Source: CAZXSK01 sp964642855
GTDB taxonomy: Bacteria; Planctomycetota; Phycisphaerae; SM23-33
Assembly: GCA_964642855.1 (NCBI GenBank)
Contig: CAZXSK010000026.1
Span: forward strand, 1 to 50,153
Direction of reading: 5' to 3'
DNA: 50,153 bases
Below, piece by piece: positions 34,091 to 43,910 of the stretch. How positions within the stretch are numbered: position 1 is the first letter of the stretch; every line of letters begins with the position of its first letter. The translations under genes were made by a program, and so were the position numbers. The notes beneath the pieces were generated by a model. It was not told the DNA's origin, did not search any database, and saw only the letters and a program-made list of their open reading frames with translations.

Positions 34091-35473
34091 TCAGTCGTTC
34101 CGAGTTGACTGTCGCGCCGCCCCGGCTGCGCTCGGCGTCTCCCGCATGCGGGCGGCTGAAACCATCGCCAGCAGCCCGCCCCCCGCGACGGCGATGAACA
34201 GAATCTCCATGCCCACCCAGTTCTCCAAAATCGCGGCGGCCAGTGGAAGCAGCGTCAATGGGCTCGTGATCGTGTTGAGAAACGCGAGATAACTCGCCCT
34301 GCGTTGGGGCGGCGCCTGGGTAATCAGGAACCGCTGGCCACCGATGATGATCGCGCGGATCCCCAGGTTCAGCAGCGCCAAAGACAGCAGGTACACGCTC
34401 AGGGGAAGCGTCAGATGCTGGCGTACGCCGGGGATCGGGCTCGCAAAGCCCTCGGGCAATGTCACCGCAAGCAGCGCCCCCAACGGCGAGAGAACCAGGA
34501 ACACCCCGCCCCAGATCATCGTGCCGCGCGAGCCCCGAAGATCCGCGACCTTGCCCCACAGGGCGCTGCCCACCACGCCGGCCAGTTTGAACGTTGCCAC
34601 CAGAATGCCCCCCAGCACGGCCAACCCACCGGCCGATTCCTCCAACGCCAGCCGCTCGCTGCCGAACGGAATGAAGAACACCAGCCCCAGGTAGCAGATG
34701 CGGAAAGAAATCCGCGACCAGAAGTAGCAGCGGTAGTTGTGGTCGTGACGCATCCAGTGCATCCCCCGGGCCAGCGATTCCCGGAGCGTGGTCCGGTTCC
34801 GGGCCGAAACGCCGGGCTCTTCGCGACAACCGCACCAGGTACTCATGTCCACCGCGATGAGAATCGTCCCGATGATCGCCAGCACCACGTAGTTGACCGG
34901 CAGGTGCACACCGGAAAGGATCGGCTGGACCACCAGCAGGCCGGTGATGATCGAAACGCCCCCGCCGAGGAATTGGCGCATCCCCAGGAACGAACCGACC
35001 CGATGGGGCGCGATCAGCCGGCCTACCATGTCCATGAAGATCACGTGCCCCGCCCCCCCGCTGAGCGAACAGACCAGCCACGCCAGGTAGAACAACGTCA
35101 GGTGCAGGGCGTTGACATCGGTCGCCAGCAGAACCATCGCACCGACCAGCGCAGCGAACGCCCCCACCCGCAGAAACGTGATGAGTATGAAGTAAGGCCG
35201 CCGTCTCGGCCGATGCTCCAGCCACACGCTGGCGAGCAACTGGATCGCCATCGCCCCAGCCTTGTTGATCGCCGGGATCAGCGCCACCAGAATCGGCGAG
35301 CGGGTCAGCGCGTAGATCAAGCCACCGAGGATCAATTCCGGATGGATGAAGTCCCTGGCCACGCCGGCGAACATGCCCGCCGTGACGCCCAGGAAATGAT
35401 TCCGCCTGGCGTGGGGCGCATTGTCACCGAGCGTTCGAAGGGCTTCGACGGGTTGTGCTGCCTGACTGCTCAT
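34091..35473 (-). CDS. Major facilitator superfamily transporter
   Basis: The 460-residue protein is strongly hydrophobic with about twelve predicted transmembrane helices. The loops between helices are basic, for example ASVWLEHRPRRRPYF after helix 2, LIAPHRVGSFLGMRQFLGGG (the motif-like conserved segment) after helix 4, and ALWGKVADLRGSRGTMI in the second half, equivalent to the MFS motif A. The substrate is not readable. It lies just upstream of two lipoprotein hydrolase genes on the same strand and could carry their product, though this is speculative. A cytoplasmic N-terminus of about 25 residues precedes helix 1. Confidence 0.8.
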   Translation of the reverse strand: MSSQAAQPVEALRTLGDNAPHARRNHFLGVTAGMFAGVARDFIHPELILGGLIYALTRSPILVALIPAINKAGAMAIQLLASVWLEHRPRRRPYFILITFLRVGAFAALVGAMVLLATDVNALHLTLFYLAWLVCSLSGGAGHVIFMDMVGRLIAPHRVGSFLGMRQFLGGGVSIITGLLVVQPILSGVHLPVNYVVLAIIGTILIAVDMSTWCGCREEPGVSARNRTTLRESLARGMHWMRHDHNYRCYFWSRISFRICYLGLVFFIPFGSERLALEESAGGLAVLGGILVATFKLAGVVGSALWGKVADLRGSRGTMIWGGVFLVLSPLGALLAVTLPEGFASPIPGVRQHLTLPLSVYLLSLALLNLGIRAIIIGGQRFLITQAPPQRRASYLAFLNTITSPLTLLPLAAAILENWVGMEILFIAVAGGGLLAMVSAARMRETPSAAGAARQSTRND

Positions 35474-35618
35474 GCCGGGGAGCGGCGGGCTTCACTTCCC
35501 CCGGGCTGAAAGATGCCTCCCTGCCGCAAGAAGTATCCTATGCATTCCTGTCACCCCCGTCAAATGCACTGATCGTTCTGCCCGGCAGGCAGGGCTCCCG
35601 CCCAGGCAGGCTTACTTC

Positions 35619-37521
35619 TTACTCACCAAGCCGCGGGGACCGGGCCTCCTCGGGACAGCCCCCGGGCGTGGGGAATGGCTTGTCCTTTTCGCCAATGCAC
35701 CATACGTACCCCTTGGTCCGCATCAGCAGGCGGTTCGCCTGGGCGTAGGGACTGGCGTTGGAAACCATGTTCCCGCATCCCACGAACCGGTTGCGAAGCA
35801 TGAACGCCTTGTCCTCCAGCACCCGCAGGTCCCGCAGGCAATTGCGCAGCTCCGACCTCCTACCGGTCTCCAGGTGCACCACCGTCGCATCGACATACCC
35901 GTCGGGCTGGCCTTTGCGGTCCCAGAAGCTCCCGCAACGAAAGGCGATCAGCTTATCCCCGGCGATGATCGGCGAGGAACTCTTCACGCCCACCTGGCCG
36001 GAGGTGATCTTCTTCGTTTCGCCCGTGCGAAGCTCCATCGCCAGCGCCCCTTCCCGCGACGGATCCAGGTACACGTAGCTGCCGTCGGAGACCGGACTCG
36101 CCGAGCCCTTGTGCCGACTGGCCGTGCGGTCCCAGAGCTTCCGGACCTTGACCTCGTTGGGACTGACGGCCTCCATCTGCTGCACGCCGAACCGGCCCGG
36201 ACGGTTGTCTCCGCTGGTCAGCCAGATGTACAGGTCGCCGCTTACAATCGGCGTGGCCCCCTTGGCCATGTACTGCAGGCCTTTGCCCACCACCTTGCCG
36301 TCGGACAGTCGATAGATCTGTCCGCCCCCGTCGATGACGACCTCCAGCGTATCGGGCCCCCATGGGCAACGACGCCGGTCTCGGACTGGCCGCTTCGGGA
36401 GTCTGCCTGCAGGAGCGCCGATCGTGATTTCGCCCCTTCTTGCGGTAAGGATTTACCAGGCCCCAGCGCTTCTTGCCGGTGGCCTTGTCGTACGCGCGAA
36501 GTTCGCAGTTCTGGTAGACTACCAGCGAGTCGCCTTGCAGGAACGGCGACGCGACAAAACGGGTGTGCAGCGGGCCGGTGTCGGAGTTGTCAGCCGGATG
36601 GTCCCAGACCAGCCACTTCTTGTTGCCCTTCAGGTCATAGCAGGCCACGGCGTTGTTGACGGTGGTCACGTAGACGTTCTGTCCGTCGCTGCAGGGCGTG
36701 GCGAAACTCCAGGTCGTGTAGCCTTCCCAGTTGTCGGCGAACCAGATGTCGTAGGTCTTCTGGGCCTTCAGCCAACGGGCTTTCAGGGGCGGCTGGGGCT
36801 TGCCCCGCATCTTGTCGGACTTGTTCCGTACCCGAACGACCTCGCCATTGCAGGCTGTAAGAACCGCAAAGCCGTTGTCGTCCTGCCACGTCTTCAGCCG
36901 ACGGTATTCCTTGCCGAGATCCTCGTCGGCGAGAATCTTCTCGTGCTCCTTCACCATCGACTCGTGATCGGGTTTCTCGAGGATCTTGTGCTGCTTGATG
37001 TCCCGGTACATTCCGCGAGTCGAATGCCCCGCAGCCTTGACCTTCTTCTCAAGCTCGATCACAGCCAGTCGCCAGCGGGAATACTCGGCCCACTTGTCGC
37101 GCCAGAATTCGATCTCCTTGCGGGCGTTGTCCCGCATGTCTTCCGGCATCGCCTCGGTGTGGTCCACGTGACGTTTCCAGAGCACCCTGCCGTCGTGAAT
37201 GCTCAGGCAGATCAGCCACGCCGGATCGGCCGTAATGAAGACCTTCTCCCCCACCACGATGGGCTGGGAGAACCCAGCCGGGACTTTTGTCTTCCAGACG
37301 ATGTTCTCGCCGGTTTTTGCGTCCCAGCGATCGGGAACCGTCGCGCCGGGAAAACACCCCGTCCCATCACCCCGCCAACCGACAGGCCGGAGACTAGACG
37401 GGTAGAAATCCGCGTCGGCAAAGGGGAGCTCGGCCTCGCCTGCCCGTGCAATGCCTGCAACGGTCAGCAAGACGAGAAGACAAATCAATCCTGTCATGCA
37501 GCGGCAGACCGAACCTGCCAT
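35619..37521 (-). pseudogene. Secreted PQQ-like beta-propeller protein interrupted by frameshift(s)
   Basis: The N-terminal frame (37521 to about 36437) encodes a signal peptide (MTGLICLLVLLTVAGIARA) and propeller repeats such as GRVLWKRHVD, WSFATPCSDGQNVYVTTVNNAVACYDLKGNKKW and KATGKKRWGLVNPY. The C-terminal blades (DTLEVVIDGGG, GQIYRLSDGKVV, TPIVSGDLYIWLTSGD and SSPIIAGDKLIAF) are in a different frame from about 36355 to 35619. Joined, they give about 630 residues, a normal PQQ-like repeat protein, probably a secreted or periplasmic carbohydrate-related propeller. A run of C at 36433-36436 and another at 36357-36361 are the likely indel sites, suggesting sequencing error more than true decay. 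The start has AGGAG eight bases upstream. Confidence 0.65.
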
Positions 37522-37594
37522 CGGAGATCTCCTGAATGCGGGACGAACGCTGGCCTTTCTGTATGGAATCCGTCGACCGATGAGGGGTTCCGCA

Positions 37595-40500
37595 TTAACG
37601 CGATACTCGCTTCTCCAGCACGATACTCGCCATGTCGACGCGGTATCCGGCGTGGCCCGCGCCGTTGACGACGAACTCCAGCGGCGTACGAGCCTTCAGA
37701 GACTTGACCGGAATCTCCAGCATCTGAATCCGCGTGACGTTGTCTGCCGTGTACGCTTTGGGCAGCGTCAGCTTCGTGTCGCCCACCTTCACGCCCGCCT
37801 CGCCGGCCGCAACGCTCTCCACAACCACCCGCAGCCACGCCCGGCTGGCATTGCTCAGCCAGTCTTCATCCAGCTTCACAGCGGTCTTCACCGGCTTGTC
37901 GTCGCCTGCCACCTGCAGCAGGATGTCCGGCGAGAAGAACTGCCTGCGCAGGACCTCGTCGGTTTCCGTGACATCAGCAGAGAGGGGCAGCTCGATCTTC
38001 CACGCGCCGCGACCCTGGATCGACACGCCACGGAACGTCAGCTTCGTCTTCCCGTCCGCGGAGACGTCCTCGCCCGGCCTGCTGATGCGGTAGTCGTCGC
38101 GATCGACGTGCGTCCGCTCGGACCGGCCATCGGCGAAGGTCGTGCCCGTGGGCGCCCGTACGACGATGTCCACCTCGCGATCTTCGCGATGGTCGTTGAA
38201 CACCACGACCACCAGCTTCTGCCTGCCGTCGGAGTTCGGGGGCATGGCGTTGGGGTCGGTGCCGTCGACGCTGGCGACCATCCACACGTCGGGGTCGCTG
38301 GTCTGGCACTCGACCAGCCTGCCCCGCAGGTTCCGGACCAGTCCGTAGCCCACGTGCAGCGCCTGGGGGGTCTGGGTGGGGTGGATCATGGTCCTGCCCC
38401 TGGCCTTGTCGGGCGTCTGGTACGCGCAGTACACCACGTCGCGAAGGTTGTAGGACATCCGCCGATACTCGGTCGCCCGCCGGGCCTCAGCGGAGGAACT
38501 CACATTGCCGCGCGAAGGCGCGTCGACCAGGTCGTTGGTCTCGGTGTTGTAGCTGTAAAGCCACTTCCCGTGCTTCGTCACACCGTAGGCGGTGAGTACC
38601 TCGTAAGTCCCCGGCATGGCGGTGACGTCGCCCTGGTAATGGTGCTCGTGAATGCCGTCAATGACGTCGATGTTGCGATCGATGGTATTCTTGTACAGCA
38701 GGTCCCAGGCGGCCCAGTGGTCTTCGTTCCAGCGGAAGCCCCAACCGGCCAGCGTCGTGATCTTCGGGTTGTGCTTCTTGACCTCCGACGCGATCACGCC
38801 GTACATGCGGTCGTAGATCCACCCGTTGCCCTTGCCCGACCAGTAGGTGAACGCGGTTTCGTCCTCCACGCGAAGCCGCCCCTGGTCATCCTTCCGCCAG
38901 ACGAAATGGGGCACGATCGGCCCGTCGTCCAACGCGGGGTTTTCCGCGAAGACCTCCGGGGCGGCGACGGTCAGCAGGCTGCGATTGAGCACCTTTCGCT
39001 GGTAGTCGCTGAGATCGTCCTTGCGGGCGCCGGCGAGCAGGCTGGCGACCCTGGCAGGGAGTTTTACGTCGTTCCAGTGTTCCGCCGTGGCGAGCGACTT
39101 GCTGTCCAGCGCACGGCTGAGGTCGCGGACCACCCGGCCCTGAACGCCGCGATCGGGTTCGCCTGCATTGGGGTCGTATTTCTGCCAGTCCCGGTTCCCG
39201 GAGAGCGTATCGGCCACGAGCTCCCCGACGGGGTCTTTCCTGCCCGCCAGTTCAGCAAGCTTCGGCCAGCTCAAGATATGGCTGCGCTCGATCTCGGGCG
39301 AGATTTTCAGCCTCACCGGCCCGCCCTCTTTCGCAAGATCCCGGCGATAGTAGTGCGTCTTCAGATTGACTCGATCCTTGCTGCCCCAGTGCAGGTAAGG
39401 CTCGTTCCAGAACTCCAGCACCACCTCGCCGTACTTCTGGAAATCGCGAGCGTTATCCGAAAGGCTCCGCGCAAAGCCCCGGAGCTGGTCCTCCCAGCCG
39501 TTGGAGTTGGTGAACATCGTAGCCGGCTGCTTTCGCTCGCCGAAGCAGTTGATGTAGAACATGTCGCTGGGCCCGTGGTCGGGGCGAGGCTTGATCAGCC
39601 CGGAGAATGTCGCCTCGATCAGCGCGCGGTTGTACTCGTAGAGCTCCACATCGTCCTTGTCCTTCTTCCGGACGTTCGCCACGACCCCGTCGGGCAAGTC
39701 GATGCCCTTCCACGCTGCGGGATCGTAGAGGTTCTCGACGCCAAGCAGCCGATCGAGAAACCCGCGCAGCTCTCGCGGCGATACATTCCCGTCCCTTCCC
39801 TTCCGGTGCTTGTCGAGGTCGAAACGCTCGAAGCGGCGTTTGAATTCGCCCTCGTCCACGCGCGAGTGCAGGTAGTCCACAACCGCTCGGTACCGGTCGA
39901 CCTTGCCCGCGAAAATGTCCATCAGCTTCGGCCAGTCGGTGAAGCAGGACGTGTGGAAGTGATACCAGTTCTGCCACGGGTTGCGCGGGTAGCTGCGGGC
40001 GTAGAGATGACGCTGGCAGCCCGGGCGGTACTCCTGGGGCATGTGCCCGGCGAACCCCCCGAACAGACCGGCCGGGATCACGTTGTGGCCATTGACGGCC
40101 AGCATCTTACCCGTGCAGGTCGCCTGGGGCGTTACGGGATCGACGTCGGGTTTGTCCGTCAGTTCGATCTTCCGAAGTGCAAAGGCCACCTCGCCCACGC
40201 CCAGCGGATTCACCACGCCGATCGCAAGGTGCGAGATGCTCGACAGGTCGATCCGGTAATCTTCGTCGACGTGGCTGCCCGGGGCTACCCACTCGGCCTC
40301 GGAGAAGTCGGCGAAGTCGATCTCGGCGGTGTGGGTCCGCCCGGCCAGGGGAACCGCCGATCGGACGTAGTACCAGCTGCCGTCGAGTTCGCGAATCCAC
40401 AGCGTGACGCTGGCATCCTGCCGGGGCTTGTCTGTTCCGACGGTCACGCGCACGCCCCGGTAGTCCGACAGATCCGAGACGCGGGGCAGCTCCTGCACCG

Positions 40501-41173
40501 CACAGCGGAAATGGTTCCAGTTCACCCGGCGGGTGCCCATGTCAAACCGCATCGCAACGCCGTCCTCGCCAGCCTGGCTGCCTTGGCTCCAGGTGCCCGG
40601 CAGGTGCGTCGGGCTGATTACGCCGCGAACCTTGCCGGCCATCTCTTTCCTTCCGCCGTCGGGGTGTTTGATCGTGGCCGTGTAGGTGCCCGTCGCCTGG
40701 CGAAGGCCGTCCTCGCCGGCCTTGTGGTACGACACCTTGAACGCAAGCTCGATGTCCCGCTTCTTGCCGTCGGCGGGGACCCAGGCATCGGGATGGATGG
40801 TGATGTGGACCGTCCCGGCCAGGCTGTCGTCGCCGGCTTGGAGCTTCTCCGCCTCGACCGTGTGGTTCATCTGGTTGTAGCGGATCGCCCTGCCCATTAC
40901 CGATCGCCACTCGCCGGCCGCCCGGAGGATGTCCAGCTCGAAGTTCGCCGGGCTCTTGGACCTCGGGAGCAGGCCCTCGACCAGCAGCTTTGCCCGGAAC
41001 GTCTCCGCCGAAACGGGCGGCAGATCGAACGGCTTGCCGGTCAGGTCGGTCGACTTCGGCTTGGCGCCGGCTTCCGCGTCGGCAGCGCCGGCTGTCTGCC
41101 CCCCCGGCCGGCCACATGAAACCGTCAACGCGATCAGCAGAACACACCATATGGGTTGAACAAACCTTGACAT
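37595..41173 (-). CDS. Large secreted clan-A glycoside hydrolase (agarase/porphyranase-like)
   Basis: The 1192-residue protein has an N-terminal signal or lipoprotein peptide (WCVLLIALTVSC). Residues 200-340 resemble an agarase-type carbohydrate-binding domain (VRVTVGTDK, SVTLWIRELDGSWYYVR and GVGEVAFALRKIELTD). A TIM-barrel region follows with the catalytic-type EFWNEPYLHWGS (near residue 590), a candidate nucleophile in GIHEHHYQGD (near 843), and C-terminal beta-sandwich domains. An EF-hand-like insertion, DKHRKGRDGNVSPREL, sits near residue 457. GH86/GH50-like agarases or porphyranases are the closest match I can name, but I am not certain of the family. ATG at 41173 has AGGAG six bases upstream. 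It lies directly upstream of the PQQ-like propeller gene on the same strand. Confidence 0.6.
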   Translation of the reverse strand: MSRFVQPIWCVLLIALTVSCGRPGGQTAGAADAEAGAKPKSTDLTGKPFDLPPVSAETFRAKLLVEGLLPRSKSPANFELDILRAAGEWRSVMGRAIRYNQMNHTVEAEKLQAGDDSLAGTVHITIHPDAWVPADGKKRDIELAFKVSYHKAGEDGLRQATGTYTATIKHPDGGRKEMAGKVRGVISPTHLPGTWSQGSQAGEDGVAMRFDMGTRRVNWNHFRCAVQELPRVSDLSDYRGVRVTVGTDKPRQDASVTLWIRELDGSWYYVRSAVPLAGRTHTAEIDFADFSEAEWVAPGSHVDEDYRIDLSSISHLAIGVVNPLGVGEVAFALRKIELTDKPDVDPVTPQATCTGKMLAVNGHNVIPAGLFGGFAGHMPQEYRPGCQRHLYARSYPRNPWQNWYHFHTSCFTDWPKLMDIFAGKVDRYRAVVDYLHSRVDEGEFKRRFERFDLDKHRKGRDGNVSPRELRGFLDRLLGVENLYDPAAWKGIDLPDGVVANVRKKDKDDVELYEYNRALIEATFSGLIKPRPDHGPSDMFYINCFGERKQPATMFTNSNGWEDQLRGFARSLSDNARDFQKYGEVVLEFWNEPYLHWGSKDRVNLKTHYYRRDLAKEGGPVRLKISPEIERSHILSWPKLAELAGRKDPVGELVADTLSGNRDWQKYDPNAGEPDRGVQGRVVRDLSRALDSKSLATAEHWNDVKLPARVASLLAGARKDDLSDYQRKVLNRSLLTVAAPEVFAENPALDDGPIVPHFVWRKDDQGRLRVEDETAFTYWSGKGNGWIYDRMYGVIASEVKKHNPKITTLAGWGFRWNEDHWAAWDLLYKNTIDRNIDVIDGIHEHHYQGDVTAMPGTYEVLTAYGVTKHGKWLYSYNTETNDLVDAPSRGNVSSSAEARRATEYRRMSYNLRDVVYCAYQTPDKARGRTMIHPTQTPQALHVGYGLVRNLRGRLVECQTSDPDVWMVASVDGTDPNAMPPNSDGRQKLVVVVFNDHREDREVDIVVRAPTGTTFADGRSERTHVDRDDYRISRPGEDVSADGKTKLTFRGVSIQGRGAWKIELPLSADVTETDEVLRRQFFSPDILLQVAGDDKPVKTAVKLDEDWLSNASRAWLRVVVESVAAGEAGVKVGDTKLTLPKAYTADNVTRIQMLEIPVKSLKARTPLEFVVNGAGHAGYRVDMASIVLEKRVSR

Positions 41174-41356
41174 CGCTGCTCCTTCACCTGCTCGAGATTG
41201 GTTAGGCTGGCCCGACCTTGCTCCCTGTAACCCTGCCCGGGGCGATGCGTTCCTCTGGGATGCCGCGCCGGGCGACAATACAGGCCCGCCCGGGCAAGCG
41301 TTCCAAGAGAGAATGGGAACAACAGCGGAAGCTGCTCCGGGAAGGAGGGAGATCCC

Positions 41357-42304
41357 TCAGCCGCGGGGGTGGAACTTCTTGTGGATCGCCTTCAGACGAT
41401 CGGCGTCGACGTGCGTGTAAATCTGGGTGGTGGAGATATCGGCGTGGCCAAGCATCTCCTGCACGCTTCGCAGATCGGCCCCTCGTGCCAGCAGGTGTGT
41501 GGCGAAGCAGTGGCGCAGCGTGTGGGCGCCGACAGACTTCGGCAGCCCGGCCCGGCTTGCGTATCGACGGACCACGCGGAAGACCGCCTCCCGCGAGATC
41601 CCCTTGCCCCGGGCGGAAAGGAACAGCTCCGGGCGATCGTCACCGGGCGAGTGCTCGCGGCGATGGGGCAGGTACTCATCGACCGCCCGCACGGCACGCT
41701 CGGCTGCGGGGATGATCCGCTCCTTGCTGCCCTTGCCCAGCACCCGTACCACCCCCAGGCGGCGGTTGACGTCGGCGAGCTTCAGCCCCGCAAGCTCCGA
41801 CGCCCGCATCCCGGTGGCATAGAGCATGGCCAGGATCGCCCGGTCGCGGAGGCAGTGGCGGTCGAGTTCGGGATCGGGCGCCTCGAGCAGCTTCTCCACG
41901 TCCCGGGGGTCGAGCACGGTCGGCAGGCGCGACCACTTCTTGGGAGACTGCACGCATGCGGAGACGTCCTCTGGGAGAATACCCTCCATCGCGAGAAACC
42001 GGCAGAACATGCGTACCGCGGCAAGGTTCCGCGCGACCGTGCTGACAGCCAGGCCGGAACGCTTGGCCTGCTTGAGGAAGCGTTCGATATCGCCGGCCTG
42101 GAGATCCTTCAGCGACGGCAGACCGGTTTCGGCCAGGTGATCGAGAAATCGCTTGAGGTCGCGGTGATAGCCCTTGCGGGTGTTAATCGACAGACCGCAC
42201 TCGACCTGGAGATAGTCCAGGAACGCGGTCAGCCGACGAGCGGCTTCAGGAGGCCACGCGCAGCTTCGCTGCGACGGGGACGACTGCGGGCAATTCGCCG
42301 ACAT
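41357..42304 (-). CDS. xerD: Tyrosine recombinase XerD-like
   Basis: XerC/XerD recombinases resolve chromosome dimers at dif. The 315-residue protein has a SAM-like core-binding domain (about 22-115, LTAFLDYLQVECGLSINT) and the catalytic domain with Arg167 (GMRASEL), Lys194 region (KGSKER), His261/Arg264 (HTLRHCFATH), His287 (LGHADIS) and Tyr296 (TTQIYTHV). All six catalytic positions are present. I chose ATG at 42304; it lacks a visible ribosome binding site. A small cysteine-rich gene ends inside its first 20 codons, which may couple translation. No dif site was sought. Confidence 0.88.
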   Translation of the reverse strand: MSANCPQSSPSQRSCAWPPEAARRLTAFLDYLQVECGLSINTRKGYHRDLKRFLDHLAETGLPSLKDLQAGDIERFLKQAKRSGLAVSTVARNLAAVRMFCRFLAMEGILPEDVSACVQSPKKWSRLPTVLDPRDVEKLLEAPDPELDRHCLRDRAILAMLYATGMRASELAGLKLADVNRRLGVVRVLGKGSKERIIPAAERAVRAVDEYLPHRREHSPGDDRPELFLSARGKGISREAVFRVVRRYASRAGLPKSVGAHTLRHCFATHLLARGADLRSVQEMLGHADISTTQIYTHVDADRLKAIHKKFHPRG

Positions 42305-42464
42305 GGGTTTGGGCGAGAGTCTGGTAGACCGGGCAGCGGCTGTACTGACCCGCGCAGTGAGCGAACGCGGTGACAATCTCACGCAGGGTCAGGTGCGCCG
42401 AACATCTCGGATCCGACGAGTTCACAAATGGACACACGGCTCGATCTCCTGCCATCCTTGGCAT
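42246..42464 (-). CDS. Small conserved-looking cysteine-rich protein overlapping xerD
   Basis: This 72-residue frame reads MPRMAGDRAVCPFVNSSDP, then CSAHLTLREIVTAFAHC and CPVYQTLAQTH. The four cysteines at 11, 21, 37 and 44 and the pattern CPF-x6-RC-x15-C-x6-CP-x-Y suggest a small metal- or Fe-S-binding protein; I recall similar small CPF/CPVY proteins in planctomycetes but cannot name a family. The frame overlaps the 5' part of xerD by 59 bases in another phase. Start 42464 or 42455 is undecided, with only a distant GGAAGG. The C-terminus after residue 56 looks poorly conserved. Confidence 0.5.
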   Translation of the reverse strand: MPRMAGDRAVCPFVNSSDPRCSAHLTLREIVTAFAHCAGQYSRCPVYQTLAQTHVGELPAVVPVAAKLRVAS

Positions 42465-42575
42465 TTGCGATTGGGAAGCCTTCCGTCTCCACCGGCTCTA
42501 TCGGTCTGATCGCGAAGCTCGCTTGAGGAATTCCCCCCGCTGGGACGGGGAACTTCACTCGACTTGAAGGCCACG

Positions 42576-43910
42576 TCAGCGGCATCTCGCGAGCAGCCTG
42601 CGAAGCCGGGCCACGCCCCGGCGTGATCTCACGAAAGACGCGAAACGTCCGGCGACCCGTTCGATCGTGCCGGCCGGCATCACGGGCATGTCCAACCCGC
42701 TTCGGCCTTGCCAGTAGTCCTCCTCGCTCCGCACGGGAAGCCACCCGTTGTCCCTGCACGCCTGCGTCGAGCGGGTCCCGGCACGGGGCCAGTATACCCT
42801 TGCGTCGACTTCCTTCGCCTTCGCCCGCCGGAGCAACTCCAGCGTTTCGACCAGCGTGATCTCCGTTTCGTACGGCGCGCCGAGAAACACGCGAACCAGC
42901 GGCCGGATCCCGGCCTGCGAGAGCTTCGTCAGCGCGTCGACGATCTGCCGGTCCGACAGGGCAAGCGAGAAGACATCCTGGCGGATGAACCGGCTGCCCG
43001 AGCCGATATCCGTCCGGACGCGGCGAACCCCCGCCCGCCGCAGCCGATCCGCCTGCCCGCCCCCCGCGTCGGCGAGAGGAACGTACGCGCTGAGCGTCAC
43101 GTCCGCCAGGGAGGAACCCTCTGCCTCCCGGGCGTCGGCGAAGGCGTCCAGCCAGCCGGCGTCAGAGGCGAAGGCGTGATCCACCAGCACCGCCTCCGTC
43201 AGCGACGGACACGCCCGGCGGATCAGGCAGATCTCCCTGGCCAGGTCCGAAGGACTCCGCCGACGGACAAACGGGCCGAGACCTTCGTACAACCTGCGAC
43301 AGAACGGAACCCGGCAGAAGCCGCAATCCTGGCTGCAGCCTCGACTGGCGGCGAAGGTTGCCCGTCCCGTCCGTGCGATGCGGGGCAGGTCGCCCAGCAC
43401 CCGGCGATCGGGCAGCGGCAGCACATCCAGATCGCTGACCGGCCCCTGCAGGGCGCCCCGGGCCAGGCCGTCCTCGTCGCGGATCCACACGCCGGGAAGT
43501 CCGGCCGGGTCGCGTCCGTCGCGGATCGCGCGCAGCAGCGCCGTCGCCGAGCGGTCGTATTCGCCGATGATCGCCGCCCGTACGCCCGGCTGGCTGCAGG
43601 CTTCGGACGGATCGACCGTTACCTGCGGTCCCAGAACGGCCAGGGGAATCTTGTACTGCTCGCCGATGGTCGCGAAGGTTCGCCGGGCAAAGGACATCGT
43701 GGGGTGGCGGAGTTCGGCGAGGATCGCCCGTGGACGATGCTGGATAATCTGCTGGTGAAGGCAATGAGGCTGATAGCCGGCCAGGGCAATCGCCCGGGGG
43801 CTCATCCGGTCGGCATGCATCTGTGAGATCAGGCTGCCCAGATCGGGGTGGAACTGCGGCTGGGGGTTCTTTTCCTTTGGGTCGACAAACTGCAGAATCA
43901 GCAACTTCAT
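42576..43910 (-). CDS. Radical SAM protein with degenerate B12-binding-like N-terminus
   Basis: The 444-residue protein carries a radical SAM cluster motif C-x3-C-x2-C in SRGCSQDCGFCRVPF (Cys192, Cys196, Cys199), which binds a [4Fe-4S] cluster and S-adenosylmethionine. The first 150 residues have the Rossmann-like layout of a cobalamin-binding domain (e.g. PLAVLGPQVTVDPSE) but lack the DxHxxG cobalamin ligand, so B12 binding is doubtful. Oxygen-sensitive chemistry such as methylation or methylthiolation is plausible, but the substrate is unknown. ATG at 43910 follows GAGG; a longer open frame upstream has no family similarity. Confidence 0.78.
   Translation of the reverse strand: MKLLILQFVDPKEKNPQPQFHPDLGSLISQMHADRMSPRAIALAGYQPHCLHQQIIQHRPRAILAELRHPTMSFARRTFATIGEQYKIPLAVLGPQVTVDPSEACSQPGVRAAIIGEYDRSATALLRAIRDGRDPAGLPGVWIRDEDGLARGALQGPVSDLDVLPLPDRRVLGDLPRIARTGRATFAASRGCSQDCGFCRVPFCRRLYEGLGPFVRRRSPSDLAREICLIRRACPSLTEAVLVDHAFASDAGWLDAFADAREAEGSSLADVTLSAYVPLADAGGGQADRLRRAGVRRVRTDIGSGSRFIRQDVFSLALSDRQIVDALTKLSQAGIRPLVRVFLGAPYETEITLVETLELLRRAKAKEVDARVYWPRAGTRSTQACRDNGWLPVRSEEDYWQGRSGLDMPVMPAGTIERVAGRFASFVRSRRGVARLRRLLARCR

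Noticed and set aside
33168..35225. A 685-residue reading of paralog 2 extending over the MFS transporter
   Set aside because: The extension is out of frame with the transporter and has no signal or domain; the lipoprotein starts cleanly at 34013.
37451..41119. A plus-strand frame of over 1200 codons opposite the large glycoside hydrolase
   Set aside because: It is exactly antisense to a gene with signal peptide, ribosome binding site and catalytic motifs; its translation is rich in Arg, His, Val and Leu with no domain. High GC leaves such antisense frames open.
42304..42575. A further gene upstream of the small cysteine-rich frame
   Set aside because: Only short frames without ribosome binding sites; the stretch is leader sequence between the radical SAM gene and the small gene.
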